DNA from: Alteromonas australica
Lineage (GTDB): Bacteria > Pseudomonadota > Gammaproteobacteria > Enterobacterales > Alteromonadaceae
DNA length: 64,000 nucleotides
Assembly: GCF_000730385.1 (NCBI RefSeq)
Contig: NZ_CP008849.1
Coordinates: 186,001 to 250,000, forward strand
Direction: 5' to 3'
A model generated the notes under the pieces. It was not told the origin of the DNA and ran no database searches. It saw nothing but the letters and a program-made list of their open reading frames with translations. Below are positions 56,168 through 64,000 of this stretch, piece by piece; the first letter of the stretch is position 1, and each line of letters opens with the position of its first letter. The translations under genes and the position numbers were made by a program.

Positions 56168-57529
56168 TTATGCCTTTTGTTCCCGCGCGCTCAAGGCGCT
56201 TAAAATTTGACTGTGAATGCCACCAAATCCGCCATTGCTCATGACCAGAATATGGTCACCATCTTGCGCGGTATCCACGAGCGCTTGCACAATATTTTCG
56301 ATGTTATTGAAGCAATGTGTGGGTGTCTCGCTATGGGCGACCGCTAACGATAAAGACCAATCCATATCGCTAGGTTCAAATAGGAAAACCTCATCAGCTT
56401 GGTGCCATGCGCCAGCAAGCGTATCTTTATGGACACCCATCTTCATTGTATTGGAGCGAGGTTCTAATACAGCCAAAATACGTGCGTGTCCCACTTTTTT
56501 TCGCAAGCCATCTAATGTGGTCGCAATGGCGGTAGGGTGGTGAGCAAAATCGTCGTATACGGTAATTCCGTCCACAAACCCTTTAATTTCCATTCTGCGT
56601 TTTACGTTTTTAAAATGGGACAGCGCGTCAATGGCATCAGGCAAGGTGACCCCCGCATGATGTGCACTTGCAATCGCCATGAGTGCATTATCTACATTAT
56701 GTTGACCTAATAGCGACCATTTCACAGAGCCAACCTGACACCCATTATGTACAACGTAAAACTCACTTCCGTCTTGGTTAATCAGCTCTGCAGCCCACTC
56801 TTTACCCAGTGCTTGTCTTGATGACCAGCACCCTTTTTTCAAGGTGTCTTCTATTGATGGGGTATGATTAGGAGTAAGAATTAGGCCGTTTTCTGGCACC
56901 ATTCTCACTAAGTGATGAAACTGAGTTTGAATAGCAGAAAGGTCGGCAAAAATGTCAGCATGGTCAAATTCTAAATTGTTAATCACTAACGTTTTGGGGC
57001 GATAGTGCACAAATTTAGAGCGTTTGTCGAAAAACGCACTGTCGTATTCATCTGCCTCAATGACAAAAAATGGACAGTCACCAACCCGAGCAGATACGCC
57101 AAAGTTTTCTGGCACCCCCCCGATTAAATAGCCGGGCTTCAAACCAGCGTGCTCGAGGATCCACGCTACCATGCTGCTGGTGGTGGTTTTGCCATGTGTG
57201 CCTGCAATACCGATTACCCATCTGTCTTTTAATAAATTGTCTAATAACCACTGCGGGCCACTTGTGTAGGGTAGATTGCGGTTAAGGACGTACTCTACGG
57301 CAGGGTTACCACGTGACATAGCATTCCCAATAACCACAATATCTGGAGCTGGCGAAAATTGCGCTTCATCGTAGCCCTCGGTAAGCATGATACCCAGCGC
57401 TTCCAACTGTGTGCTCATGGGAGGGTAAACATTAGCATCAGACCCTGTTACCTTGTGGCCAAGGGATTTTGCTATAGCAGCAATACCGCCCATAAAGCTG
57501 CCACAAATGCCTAAAATATGTACATGCAT
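56168..57529 (-). CDS. mpl: UDP-MurNAc:tripeptide ligase Mpl
   Basis: Murein recycling ligase that attaches the recovered L-Ala-D-Glu-mDap tripeptide to UDP-MurNAc, 453 residues. Mur-ligase layout: N-domain [25 protein letters not shown] loop [17 protein letters not shown], and central [18 protein letters not shown], which is a clear Mpl (rather than MurC) marker. The C-terminal domain has [10 protein letters not shown]. Cytoplasmic. Followed by ubiX at 2 nt, divergent from fbp. Confidence 0.95.
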   Translation of the reverse strand: MHVHILGICGSFMGGIAAIAKSLGHKVTGSDANVYPPMSTQLEALGIMLTEGYDEAQFSPAPDIVVIGNAMSRGNPAVEYVLNRNLPYTSGPQWLLDNLLKDRWVIGIAGTHGKTTTSSMVAWILEHAGLKPGYLIGGVPENFGVSARVGDCPFFVIEADEYDSAFFDKRSKFVHYRPKTLVINNLEFDHADIFADLSAIQTQFHHLVRMVPENGLILTPNHTPSIEDTLKKGCWSSRQALGKEWAAELINQDGSEFYVVHNGCQVGSVKWSLLGQHNVDNALMAIASAHHAGVTLPDAIDALSHFKNVKRRMEIKGFVDGITVYDDFAHHPTAIATTLDGLRKKVGHARILAVLEPRSNTMKMGVHKDTLAGAWHQADEVFLFEPSDMDWSLSLAVAHSETPTHCFNNIENIVQALVDTAQDGDHILVMSNGGFGGIHSQILSALSAREQKA

Positions 57530-57846
57530 CGCGCATTCTCATTCATTTTCATGTTATTAGGTGTACTCTATCAGAACCCGAAAGCGAATAGATAATTCAA
57601 TTTACCGGTTCCCCCTTGGTAAAGTATTAAACTGGTATGCTGTGTAAATGGCGTTGATTTAGCATGTTCTAATTCAGTAAGAACATGGTTACAATCGGTT
57701 TAGCATTGATTTTACTGTACTGTAATTATGAATGTGCCCTTAACAGGCGGGTTTTAGCTTGTTGGTGTTACGAGAGAAAAGCCAGAATGGAAAACTGCGC
57801 ACCTCGTATCATTACACCCTACACACGAAAAAAAGGCTTACATTTA
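57530..57846. promoter_or_regulatory. mpl-fbp divergent region with a palindrome
   Basis: 317 nt between the mpl start and the chosen fbp start. A perfect 8-bp inverted repeat CATGTTCT-N9-AGAACATG lies at 57663-57687, a candidate operator or leader hairpin. An open frame runs from 57685 into fbp, but its first 54 codons do not resemble the family and are not annotated as coding. Confidence 0.4.
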
Positions 57847-58824
57847 ATGAAACGTTTAAATTCCCAATTGCAAAAAGACGGTGCACCCCTTGAGTTGATT
57901 CTGCTCATTCGTACCTTATTAGCTGGTTGTAAAGAGATATCTTTCCGCGTAAGCCAGGGCGCACTGGCTGGCGTGCTTGGCTCTACACTATCTGAAAATG
58001 TACAGGGCGAAACACAAAAGAAGCTCGACGTAATCTCAAACCATATTTTAAAAGATACACTTCGAGAATCTGGGTATGTAAAAGCCATTTCATCAGAAGA
58101 AGAGGACGATGTAGTACCTTGTAATCCAGAAGGTAAATACCTCGTTAGTTTCGACCCTTTAGATGGCTCATCGAATACCGAAATTAACAGCTTAATCGGT
58201 ACTATATTTTCAATTACCCATGCACCGCAATGGATGGAGCCTGAAGACCCATCAGCGTTTTTACAGCCGGGAACGCAAATAGTTGCAGCAGGGTATGTGC
58301 TTTATGGCCCATCAACAATGTTGGCGCTAACTACAGGCAGAGGCACACATATTTACACCTTGGATAAAACTCACGGTGGCTTTTTATTAACTCACCCTAA
58401 TATTCAAGTGCCCGAGCAAACGACTGAGTTTTCAATTAATGCCTCTAATCAACGCCATTGGGAACCATCAATGCAAGCGTATATTGCCGACCTGCTAGCG
58501 GGCAAAGACGGGCCAAGGGGCAAAAACTTCAATATGCGTTGGGTCGCCGCGATGGTAGGAGATATTCATCGTTTATTGTGTCGCGGCGGTATCTTCATGT
58601 ACCCCTTCGACAACCGCGACCCATCCAAACCGGGTAAATTACGCTTGCTGTATGAAGCAAACCCAATGGCCTTTCTCATGGAGCAGGCCGGCGGTAAAGC
58701 GGAAACGGGAGAAGGCCGTATTCTAGAGGTTATGCCTGAAGAAATTCATCAACGTGTGCCTTGCATTATTGGCTCTAAAGATGAAGTAGAAACGTGCTTG
58801 AGCTACGCAACAAAGAGCGAGTAA
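57847..58824 (+). CDS. fbp: Class I fructose-1,6-bisphosphatase Fbp
   Basis: Gluconeogenic phosphatase, fructose-1,6-bisphosphate to fructose-6-phosphate, 325 residues from ATG 57847 ([14 protein letters not shown]), the N-terminus usual in related bacteria; the frame itself runs 54 codons further upstream. Metal site motifs: ISSEEEDD and [13 protein letters not shown]. The substrate-binding end is [24 protein letters not shown] and [24 protein letters not shown] lies about 10 nt before the start. Cytoplasmic. Stands alone ahead of ppa. Confidence 0.95.
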   Translation: MKRLNSQLQKDGAPLELILLIRTLLAGCKEISFRVSQGALAGVLGSTLSENVQGETQKKLDVISNHILKDTLRESGYVKAISSEEEDDVVPCNPEGKYLVSFDPLDGSSNTEINSLIGTIFSITHAPQWMEPEDPSAFLQPGTQIVAAGYVLYGPSTMLALTTGRGTHIYTLDKTHGGFLLTHPNIQVPEQTTEFSINASNQRHWEPSMQAYIADLLAGKDGPRGKNFNMRWVAAMVGDIHRLLCRGGIFMYPFDNRDPSKPGKLRLLYEANPMAFLMEQAGGKAETGEGRILEVMPEEIHQRVPCIIGSKDEVETCLSYATKSE

Positions 58825-58883
58825 ACCTTAAAAAGCGGTAAAATTAGGGCTGATCAGTAAGACAAGCGTCTTAAATCGTTTTT

Positions 58884-58919
58884 ATTTTGCCGCCGTCACC
58901 GTATACTTACGGGCAAAAT
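58884..58919. promoter_or_regulatory. Inverted repeat and candidate promoter before ppa
   Basis: An 8-bp inverted repeat (ATTTTGCC at 58884-58891, GGCAAAAT at 58912-58919) brackets a good -10-like hexamer TATACT (58902-58907). The -35 side is weak. It could be a promoter flanked by operator halves, or chance. Confidence 0.35.
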
Positions 58920-58948
58920 TTCTAATCTATTATTGTAAGGACAATAGA

Positions 58949-59479
58949 ATGAGCTTAAGTGCTGTTTCTGCTGGCAAGAACTTGCCTGATGAAGTGAATG
59001 TAATCATTGAGATCCCAGCTCACGCTGATCCAGTGAAATACGAAGTAGATAAAGACACGGGCGCGATGTTTGTAGACCGCTTTATGGCCACGTGCATGCA
59101 CTACCCAACTAACTACGGTTATGTGAACAACACATTGTCAGAAGATGGTGATCCGGTTGACGTGCTTGTTATGACGCCATTCCCTCTACTAGCTGGCTCT
59201 GTGATTAAGTGCCGCCCTGTAGGCGTACTGAACATGACGGATGAGTCTGGTAAAGACGCAAAAATACTTGCAGTACCGGTGGATAAGCTTTCTACAATTT
59301 ACCGTGATGTCCATGAAATTGCAGATGTACCTCCACTACTTCTTAAGCAAATCGAGCACTTCTTTGAGCACTATAAAGATTTAGAGCCTGGAAAGTGGGT
59401 TAAAATTGACGGCTGGGAAGATGCGGCCGCTGCAAAAGCTGAAATTGTCTCAAGTGTTGAGCGATTCGAAGCAGAATAA
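58949..59479 (+). CDS. ppa: Inorganic pyrophosphatase (family I)
   Basis: Soluble Mg2+-dependent pyrophosphatase, 176 residues, hexameric type. The active-site segments are [25 protein letters not shown] [25 protein letters not shown] with the metal aspartates, and [21 protein letters not shown] ribosome site precedes the ATG. It removes pyrophosphate from biosynthesis. A strong terminator follows. Codon use is of the highly expressed kind. Confidence 0.97.
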   Translation: MSLSAVSAGKNLPDEVNVIIEIPAHADPVKYEVDKDTGAMFVDRFMATCMHYPTNYGYVNNTLSEDGDPVDVLVMTPFPLLAGSVIKCRPVGVLNMTDESGKDAKILAVPVDKLSTIYRDVHEIADVPPLLLKQIEHFFEHYKDLEPGKWVKIDGWEDAAAAKAEIVSSVERFEAE

Positions 59480-59503
59480 TTCACGCTGACTGTAAAAAGT
59501 GTT

Positions 59504-59534
59504 AAAAAGGGCTGGTAATAACCAGCCCTTTTTT
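59504..59534. terminator. Terminator after ppa
   Basis: AAAAAGGGCTGG (59504-59515) pairs perfectly with CCAGCCCTTTTT (59522-59533) around a 6-nt loop. T residues run to 59534. A textbook Rho-independent terminator; it ends 18 nt before the DUF3299 gene, which must then have its own weak start or rely on read-through. Confidence 0.93.
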
Positions 59535-59552
59535 ATTTTAAACGAGAGAGTT

Positions 59553-60038
59553 ATGCGAAACCTTAGGGTAAAATTTATTGTTGTGCTTAGCACCCTATTG
59601 CTGGCCTTAGCGTGCAAAGGAGCGGCGGCTGAAACTGTATTAGAAGTATATTGGGAAGACTTGGTCCCCGAAGGCTTTAATGAGTTAGCACCACCTTCTG
59701 TCCAACACAACGGGGAAATGAGCCAACTGCAACCAGATGCGCCAGTGGTCGACGCTTATGATGGTAAGCGAGTGAAAATCCCAGGCTTCGTCGTGCCACT
59801 TGAGGGGACTGAGACACTCACTACCGAGTTTTTACTAGTGCCTTACTTTGGTGCCTGCATACATGTACCACCCCCGCCTTCGAATCAAATTGTTTACGTA
59901 AAATTTGAAAAGGGTATACCTATCGATAATATTTATGACGCTATTTGGGTGACAGGCACACTGTCAACGGATGGTTGGCAAGGTGATATTGCCTCTGTCG
60001 GCTATCGTCTATCGGGTGAATCGATAGAAATGTTTTAA
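59553..60038 (+). CDS. DUF3299 periplasmic protein
   Basis: 161-residue exported protein. The start at ATG 59553 (MRNLRVKFIVVLST...) has GAGAGAG upstream. The frame extends to 59499, but that would read through the ppa terminator. A signal peptide of about 26 residues ends near ACKGAAA. The DUF3299 core shows YWEDLVPEGF, VKIPGFVVPLEG and the family hallmark FGACIHVPPPPSNQIVYV. Family function unknown; the conserved Cys-x-His-Val-Pro suggests metal or thiol chemistry. In other bacteria it often lies near ABC lipoprotein exporters; none here. Confidence 0.88.
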   Translation: MRNLRVKFIVVLSTLLLALACKGAAAETVLEVYWEDLVPEGFNELAPPSVQHNGEMSQLQPDAPVVDAYDGKRVKIPGFVVPLEGTETLTTEFLLVPYFGACIHVPPPPSNQIVYVKFEKGIPIDNIYDAIWVTGTLSTDGWQGDIASVGYRLSGESIEMF

Positions 60039-60055
60039 ATATCTTAACGAGATTG

Positions 60056-60078
60056 TGCATGGGGAGTACCCCCATGCA
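60056..60078. terminator. Hairpin between DUF3299 and thioesterase genes
   Basis: A perfect 9-bp stem TGCATGGGG (60056-60064) / CCCCATGCA (60070-60078) with a 5-nt loop, between convergent genes. No T-run on either side, so probably a Rho-dependent or 3'-protecting structure. Confidence 0.55.
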
Positions 60079-60102
60079 AGGCATTAATGTGCTCTAACGG
60101 TA

Positions 60103-60516
60103 TTATTTGGTATCTTTGAAATGCACCATTAATGCTTGTTTAATATCGGGAGAGATAGGGGCTGAACGTTGATTTGCATAATCAAAATGCACCATGGTTG
60201 TTACGCCCTTAGCGCATAACTTTTCGTCTTGCCATAATTCTTGAAACACATCGAATGAACTCGTACCCAGGCGACTAATAAAGGTCTTTACGGTAACGGG
60301 CTTACCGTAAAAAATTTGCCCTAAAAAATCGACTTTATAACTTGCAAGTATTAACGGCCAGTTCTTTAGATCGAGGGAGGGGGTGAATATACGGAAAATA
60401 GGTTCTCTTGCGGCTTCAAACCACGCGACTAAAGCGGTATTACTGACATGTTGCAAGGCGTCTGTTTCACAAAAACGAACGTCAAAAGACGTCAGCAATG
60501 GTGTTTCATCATTCAT
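60103..60516 (-). CDS. YbgC/FadM-like acyl-CoA thioesterase
   Basis: Single hotdog-fold thioesterase, 137 residues. The 4-hydroxybenzoyl-CoA-thioesterase active-site pattern is clear at the N-terminus (FCETDALQHVSNTALVAWFEAAREP), with the catalytic Asp as ETDALxH and conserved N. VDFLGQIFYGKPVTV follows. Cytoplasmic, probable long- or medium-chain acyl-CoA hydrolase. It converges on the DUF3299 gene. Not next to tol-pal, so it is not the Tol-linked YbgC itself. Confidence 0.9.
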   Translation of the reverse strand: MNDETPLLTSFDVRFCETDALQHVSNTALVAWFEAAREPIFRIFTPSLDLKNWPLILASYKVDFLGQIFYGKPVTVKTFISRLGTSSFDVFQELWQDEKLCAKGVTTMVHFDYANQRSAPISPDIKQALMVHFKDTK

Positions 60517-60626
60517 AATAGTGTTTTACATTGTGGCTGCATTTTTCCTCACTCTAGCATTAACCAAAGTCGAATTCAGCATACTTGCTTTTAGGCGCTC
60601 GCGGAAACCGCTATAAACAAAACTTA

Positions 60627-60703
60627 TGGACACTCACTAATTATTGACATCCACAGACCTGAATTTGGACAGCCAATTGAAGGCGTGTTGAAAAGTGAGT
60701 GTC
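60627..60703. repeat. REP-like repeat cluster upstream of the RAYT gene
   Basis: Copies of the repeat core on the plus strand: TGGACACTCAC (60627-60637), TTGACATCCAC (60644-60654, one or two changes) and TGGACAGCCAA (60666-60676). An inverted arm GTGAGTGTC (60695-60703) is an exact complement of GACACTCAC in the first copy, so the whole 77-nt unit can fold back. It lies about 130 nt before the RAYT start. The remaining part of the 317-nt gap (60517-60833) shows no gene. Confidence 0.7.
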
Positions 60704-60833
60704 TTTGTTTCGCATTTGTTTCGCATAGTTTCGTTTTTTTACTTATTTCGGGATTCCTGTCCCAAGATACAGTTTTAACCTACTGTTTTTTGCTGCAACA
60801 TAATTGTCATGCCCTTTTTCTTGGATTTCACGT

Positions 60834-61760
60834 ATGCCAAGGCCTCGTAAGTCGTTAATTTGCTTGGATAGTACACCGTATTATCACTGCGTATCACGCT
60901 GTGTTCGTAGGGCGTATTTGTGTGGCGTGGACGAGTTGACGGGTAAAAATTATAACCATCGACGGCAAGTTATTGAAAATAGGGCTTTAAAACTGGCGAG
61001 TATTTTTGCAATCGACATATGCGCCTTTGCAGTAATGAGCAATCATACACATTTAGTCCTGCACGTTGATAAAACCAAGGCATGTGCGATGAGCAGCGAT
61101 GAAGTGTTAAAGCGATGGCATATGCTTCACAAAGGCACAGTGCTCACCCGTAGATACATGGATAAAAAGCAGCGCAATTCGCTTTCTGAGCCTGAGTTAT
61201 TAAGTGTAATCGCGTCTATAAAGGTTTATCGGCAACGCCTTTACGATATCAGCTGGTTTATGCGCTTGTTGAATGAATACATTGCCAGAATGGCAAATAA
61301 AGAAGACGCGTGTACAGGGCGCTTTTGGGAGGGCCGCTTTAAATCTCAAGCTTTACTTGATGAGGGAGCATTGCTTGCCTGCATGGCCTATGTAGACTTG
61401 AATCCCATTCGCGCGGGGAAAGCGGACACTCCCGAGCATTCCCCCCACACTAGTGTAAAGCGAAGAGTTAGGGCTGCAAAAAATAACACGCAACCCAAAA
61501 AGCTCATGCCCTTTGTCAACAATAGTACTCATGTTCGAAAGGGACTGCCTTTTGACTTGAAAGATTACTTACTCTTGATTGACGAAACAGGTCGCCAATT
61601 ACGTGCAGATAAACCTGGCGCTATTCCCTTAGATTGTGAGCCAATTCTCACTCGGGTAGGTTTAGCGCAAGCTAAATGGTCATTAATGGTAACCAATATT
61701 GAAACACAGTTTTCGACTTGTATCAGCCTAGCGCACGCCGAACGCAAACTCGTAATTTAA
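60834..61760 (+). CDS. REP-associated tyrosine transposase (RAYT, Y1_Tnp)
   Basis: 308-residue single-strand DNA transposase-like protein of the HUH class. The HUH pair is H71-T-H73 (MSNHTHLVLHVD). The likely nucleophile is Y149 (WFMRLLNEYIARMAN). RAYT markers YYHCVSRCVRRAYLCG near the start and GRFWEGRFKSQALL (162-175) are present. It begins at ATG 60834; an in-frame TTG at 60804 adds ten unlikely residues. RAYTs are domesticated, vertically kept enzymes that process REP palindromes rather than moving as insertion sequences. REP-like repeats with a common core lie just upstream and at 53.9 and 63.4 kb. Confidence 0.9.
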   Translation: MPRPRKSLICLDSTPYYHCVSRCVRRAYLCGVDELTGKNYNHRRQVIENRALKLASIFAIDICAFAVMSNHTHLVLHVDKTKACAMSSDEVLKRWHMLHKGTVLTRRYMDKKQRNSLSEPELLSVIASIKVYRQRLYDISWFMRLLNEYIARMANKEDACTGRFWEGRFKSQALLDEGALLACMAYVDLNPIRAGKADTPEHSPHTSVKRRVRAAKNNTQPKKLMPFVNNSTHVRKGLPFDLKDYLLLIDETGRQLRADKPGAIPLDCEPILTRVGLAQAKWSLMVTNIETQFSTCISLAHAERKLVI

Positions 61761-61787
61761 GAAAATATTGCAGCAAAGATGATTTTT

Positions 61788-61819
61788 CCAACAGCATGAG
61801 TGCTGTTGGGAATGTTTTT
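61788..61819 (+). terminator. Terminator after the RAYT gene
   Basis: A perfect 9-bp stem CCAACAGCA (61788-61796) / TGCTGTTGG (61801-61809) with a 4-nt loop. GAATGTTTTTC follows, with five T residues. It separates the transposase gene from the Hsp70-like gene. Confidence 0.8.
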
Positions 61820-61879
61820 CTTTGGGTGTGCTAGTTTTTTCATTTACAATCCACAAAAAGCGCTAATTTATGAACGGTT

Positions 61880-63400
61880 ATGACTGCGATTGGGATTGAT
61901 TACGGCACATCAAATTCTGAAGTTGTGTATTTTGATGGTGCTACCCATCAGCATATAAAACTTGACCCACAAGACAAGAAGGGCAACAAAATACGCTCTT
62001 CAGTATTCATCTATTTCGATGATGAACTCCCCCCGCCGCCTGACGCTATGGTTGAAGCAAAAGTGGCTCAGCTCAAACGTGCGCTGAACGAAAAAATTGA
62101 TAAGGCGAAGCAAGGGTACTATTCGGCGAGCGATCCTAAAGAGCAGTCATTATACAGCGATAGAATAGACTCCCTGCGGGCCGAATTTCACAACAAGCCT
62201 TCATTGCAGCGCAAAGCCATTCAACAACTAATGCATGCCATGTCGTTAGACGAAATTCCACTATTGCGGTTAGTAGAATATGGTAAGTTTGCGTTTGGTG
62301 AAGAAGGCTTTCGTCGCTTTTTAAAAACGCCCAATAAAGGTCGTCTTATCTATTCACCAAAAAACTTTCTAGGGGCGTCGCTAGACAGCGATCAAAAACA
62401 CGCTTTTATTGGCATTATTGCGAAGCAACTTGCCTATTTTAAACGTTGTGCAGAAGAGCAGCTTAATCGCCATGTTTCTACAGCAGTGATAGGTAGACCC
62501 GTTAAGTTTCATGGTACACGGGGAGAAGAAGGCAACGCTCAGGCCATTCAGATAATGACAGAAGCAGCTAGGTTAGCAGGTTTTTCGGGAGTTAATTTTC
62601 TCGATGAGCCAATAGCTGCTGCGTACAAAATAGAGCGTACACTTCCAAAAGACACGACTACGCTTATTGTAGATATTGGCGGCGGTACAACAGATATTTG
62701 TTGTATTAAATTATCTCCCAAGCGAACAAATCAGCTAGATCGTAGCCAAGACTTATTGTCTGTTACTGGCCGTAGACTAGGTGGAATGGATTGCGACAAG
62801 GGCTTACTGCTGAAAGCGGTAGCCCCTGACATGGGCATGGGGCTTAAAATGATAAACGGCTTACCTGTTCCCCCGACGTATTTTTCTGATATGTGCGCGG
62901 TTGATAACATACCGGCGCTTACACGATTCTTCTCAGACGACTATGGGCTGGATATTTCACAGACCATGTCTGTTACAAGAGAGCCTGCTCAGCTTGAGCG
63001 TCTCTTGACTGTTCAAGAAGAAAAACTATCTGCTCGCGTAGTCAACTCTGTGCGTATGGCGAAGGAATTGCTATCGTCAAAGTCAACGATCACCCTGCCA
63101 TTACACTACATAGAAGAAGGTTTTGATGTCAATATTAGCCAGGAAATGCTGAAAATAGCGCTAAAACCTTGGTTAGACAAAGTTAAAAAACTTGTGGTTG
63201 AGTGTTTAGATAAAAGCCCTGAAAAGCCAGAGATGGTTATGATTACAGGTGGGATGAGCTTGTCACCAATTGTTGTGGATGCGTTATACGAAGCATTATT
63301 AACGGGCCTGCCTAGGCTAGAGAATGACGCCTTTAACTCTGTTTGTGAAGGGTTAGCGATACAAGCTGCAAAGCACGAATTTGACAGCCACACTGGCTAA
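61880..63400 (+). CDS. yegD: YegD-like Hsp70-family protein
   Basis: Divergent Hsp70 ATPase of the YegD kind, 506 residues, a little longer than the ~450 of E. coli. Actin-fold ATP motifs: phosphate 1 IGIDYGTSNSEV (4-15), NFLDEPIAAAYKIE, phosphate 2 LIVDIGGGTTDI, and the adenosine site MITGGMSLSPIV. It lacks the substrate-binding and lid domains of DnaK. An inserted helical stretch (about residues 60-95, KVAQLKRALNEKIDKAKQGYYSASDPKEQ) is charged and coiled-coil-like. Role unknown. It converges with uvrA across a REP-like hairpin. The start choice ATG 61880 gives the standard ATPase N-terminus. Confidence 0.85.
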   Translation: MTAIGIDYGTSNSEVVYFDGATHQHIKLDPQDKKGNKIRSSVFIYFDDELPPPPDAMVEAKVAQLKRALNEKIDKAKQGYYSASDPKEQSLYSDRIDSLRAEFHNKPSLQRKAIQQLMHAMSLDEIPLLRLVEYGKFAFGEEGFRRFLKTPNKGRLIYSPKNFLGASLDSDQKHAFIGIIAKQLAYFKRCAEEQLNRHVSTAVIGRPVKFHGTRGEEGNAQAIQIMTEAARLAGFSGVNFLDEPIAAAYKIERTLPKDTTTLIVDIGGGTTDICCIKLSPKRTNQLDRSQDLLSVTGRRLGGMDCDKGLLLKAVAPDMGMGLKMINGLPVPPTYFSDMCAVDNIPALTRFFSDDYGLDISQTMSVTREPAQLERLLTVQEEKLSARVVNSVRMAKELLSSKSTITLPLHYIEEGFDVNISQEMLKIALKPWLDKVKKLVVECLDKSPEKPEMVMITGGMSLSPIVVDALYEALLTGLPRLENDAFNSVCEGLAIQAAKHEFDSHTG

Positions 63401-63419
63401 TAGTACCTGCAGATAAAAA

Positions 63420-63448
63420 GACACCCACAGTCAAAGTGTGGGTGTCCA
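63420..63448. repeat. REP-like hairpin between yegD and uvrA
   Basis: A perfect 10-bp stem GACACCCACA (63420-63429) / TGTGGGTGTC (63437-63446) with a 7-nt loop. The right arm plus two bases reads TGGACACCCAC on the minus strand, identical to the first repeat core at 53894. Placed between two convergent stops, it may also end transcription or block 3' decay. Confidence 0.8.
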
Positions 63449-63486
63449 TGTTTCGGGGGGCTATGTGTCGTTGTATTAGCTTGGTG

Positions 63487-64000
63487 CTAGCGCTGTTTCT
63501 CAAGCATTGGTTTTAGGAATCGACCGGTATGAGAGACCTCTTGTTCAGCTACGTGCTCAGGCGTGCCCTCTGCGATTATTTGGCCACCACCTGAACCACC
63601 TTCAGGGCCCAAGTCTACAATCCAGTCTGCAGTTTTTATTACATCCAGGTTGTGCTCAATAACCACCACAGTATTGCCATGGTCACGTAGTCTATGCAAT
63701 ACCGCAAGTAACTGTTTAATATCGTGAAAGTGTAGGCCAGTGGTGGGCTCATCTAGAATGTATAAAGTTTGCCCAGTATCTCGCTTTGACAGCTCTTTTG
63801 CTAATTTAACCCGCTGTGCTTCGCCGCCTGATAGGGTGGTAGCAGCCTGCCCTAAACGTATATAAGACAATCCTACATCAATGAGTGTCTGCAACTTACG
63901 TGAAATTGCCGGGATAGCGTCAAAAAAGTTACGCGCATCTTCAACCGTCATTTCTAACACTTCATGGATGTTTTTGTCTTTATATTTAACTTCAAGCGTT
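63487..64000 (-). CDS. uvrA: Excinuclease ABC subunit A, C-terminal part
   Basis: 3' end of uvrA on the minus strand; the frame stays open to the window edge, with [17 protein letters not shown] before the first internal Met, so the start lies beyond 64000. It shows the end of the second ABC domain: signature [19 protein letters not shown], Walker [17 protein letters not shown], the switch in [29 protein letters not shown], and a short C-terminal tail. UvrA finds bulky DNA lesions and, with uvrD also here, belongs to nucleotide-excision repair. Confidence 0.97.
   Translation of the reverse strand, partial: TLEVKYKDKNIHEVLEMTVEDARNFFDAIPAISRKLQTLIDVGLSYIRLGQAATTLSGGEAQRVKLAKELSKRDTGQTLYILDEPTTGLHFHDIKQLLAVLHRLRDHGNTVVVIEHNLDVIKTADWIVDLGPEGGSGGGQIIAEGTPEHVAEQEVSHTGRFLKPMLEKQR

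Noticed and set aside
57071..57081. TGGACAGTCAC, identical to a REP-like core, and TGGACACCCAT at 56430-56440
   Set aside because: Both lie inside mpl and encode conserved residues on the minus strand (GDCPFF and GVHK regions), with no inverted arm beside them; chance matches explained by coding.
57685..57846. Upstream extension of the fbp frame (54 codons)
   Set aside because: Translation is Cys/Leu-rich and unlike FBPase; the family N-terminus starts at 57847.
1..64000. CRISPR array, prophage, integron or defence island
   Set aside because: No direct-repeat arrays, phage structural genes or restriction/toxin genes seen; XerC here is the housekeeping copy and the RAYT gene is not an insertion sequence with terminal repeats.

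Overview
The window is a chromosomal segment of a marine-type gammaproteobacterium. The best guess is Alteromonadales, in or near Alteromonas. This rests on gene content and protein style: the lptM-lysA-dapF-DUF484-xerC-yigB series as in enteric relatives, an ArgP/ArgO pair, several GGDEF proteins, and DUF3300, DUF3299 and DUF1499 genes. No comparison search was possible. The window opens inside urtA and closes inside uvrA. I see no rRNA, tRNA, CRISPR array, prophage or complete insertion sequence.

Positions 1-10360 are one nitrogen-scavenging block. It holds a urea ABC transporter (urtA-urtB-urtC-urtD-urtE) and a complete nickel urease set (ureD-ureA-ureB-ureC-ureE-ureF-ureG), tightly packed with several overlaps. 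The UreC active-site residues are intact. A strong terminator-like hairpin separates urtA from urtBCDE, and a small histidine-bearing membrane protein closes the block.

Positions 10500-19200 hold an outer-membrane barrel protein, a membrane diguanylate cyclase preceded by a perfect 12-bp inverted repeat, a large M14 peptidase, the divergent argP/argO pair, a DUF1499 protein and a DnaJ-domain protein. Positions 19500-24340 hold an RND efflux adaptor and pump plus a small hydrolase, without an outer-membrane channel or local regulator.

Positions 24500-27306 pair a CoA-transferase/GNAT acetyltransferase fusion with a class II histone-deacetylase-like enzyme through a 4-nt overlap. This is a candidate acetylation/deacetylation unit. 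Positions 27350-30248 (minus strand) run from a chemotaxis receptor into a thioredoxin-like protein with CxC motifs and then a glutaredoxin-MauE membrane fusion.

Positions 30600-44121 are mixed housekeeping and signalling: an orphan ATP-grasp ligase, DUF3300, ribA, a GGDEF-EAL protein, a GST, recQ, a thioesterase, mgtE, rarD and a double-receiver GGDEF protein.

Positions 44159-53795 hold uvrD with a clear LexA box, cysE, and the conserved minus-strand cluster lptM-lysA-dapF-DUF484-xerC-HAD phosphatase, with a glycosyltransferase/PAP2 pair upstream. Positions 54183-64000 hold rraA, an S1/P1 nuclease, ubiX, mpl, fbp, ppa, a DUF3299 protein, a YbgC-like thioesterase, a REP-associated tyrosine transposase (RAYT), a YegD-like Hsp70 and the uvrA 3' end.

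Related short repeats with the core TGGACA(C/G)(C/T)CAC occur in three intergenic regions around the RAYT gene (about 53.9, 60.65 and 63.43 kb). They look like a REP family partnered with that transposase and are the most distinctive non-coding signal in the window.
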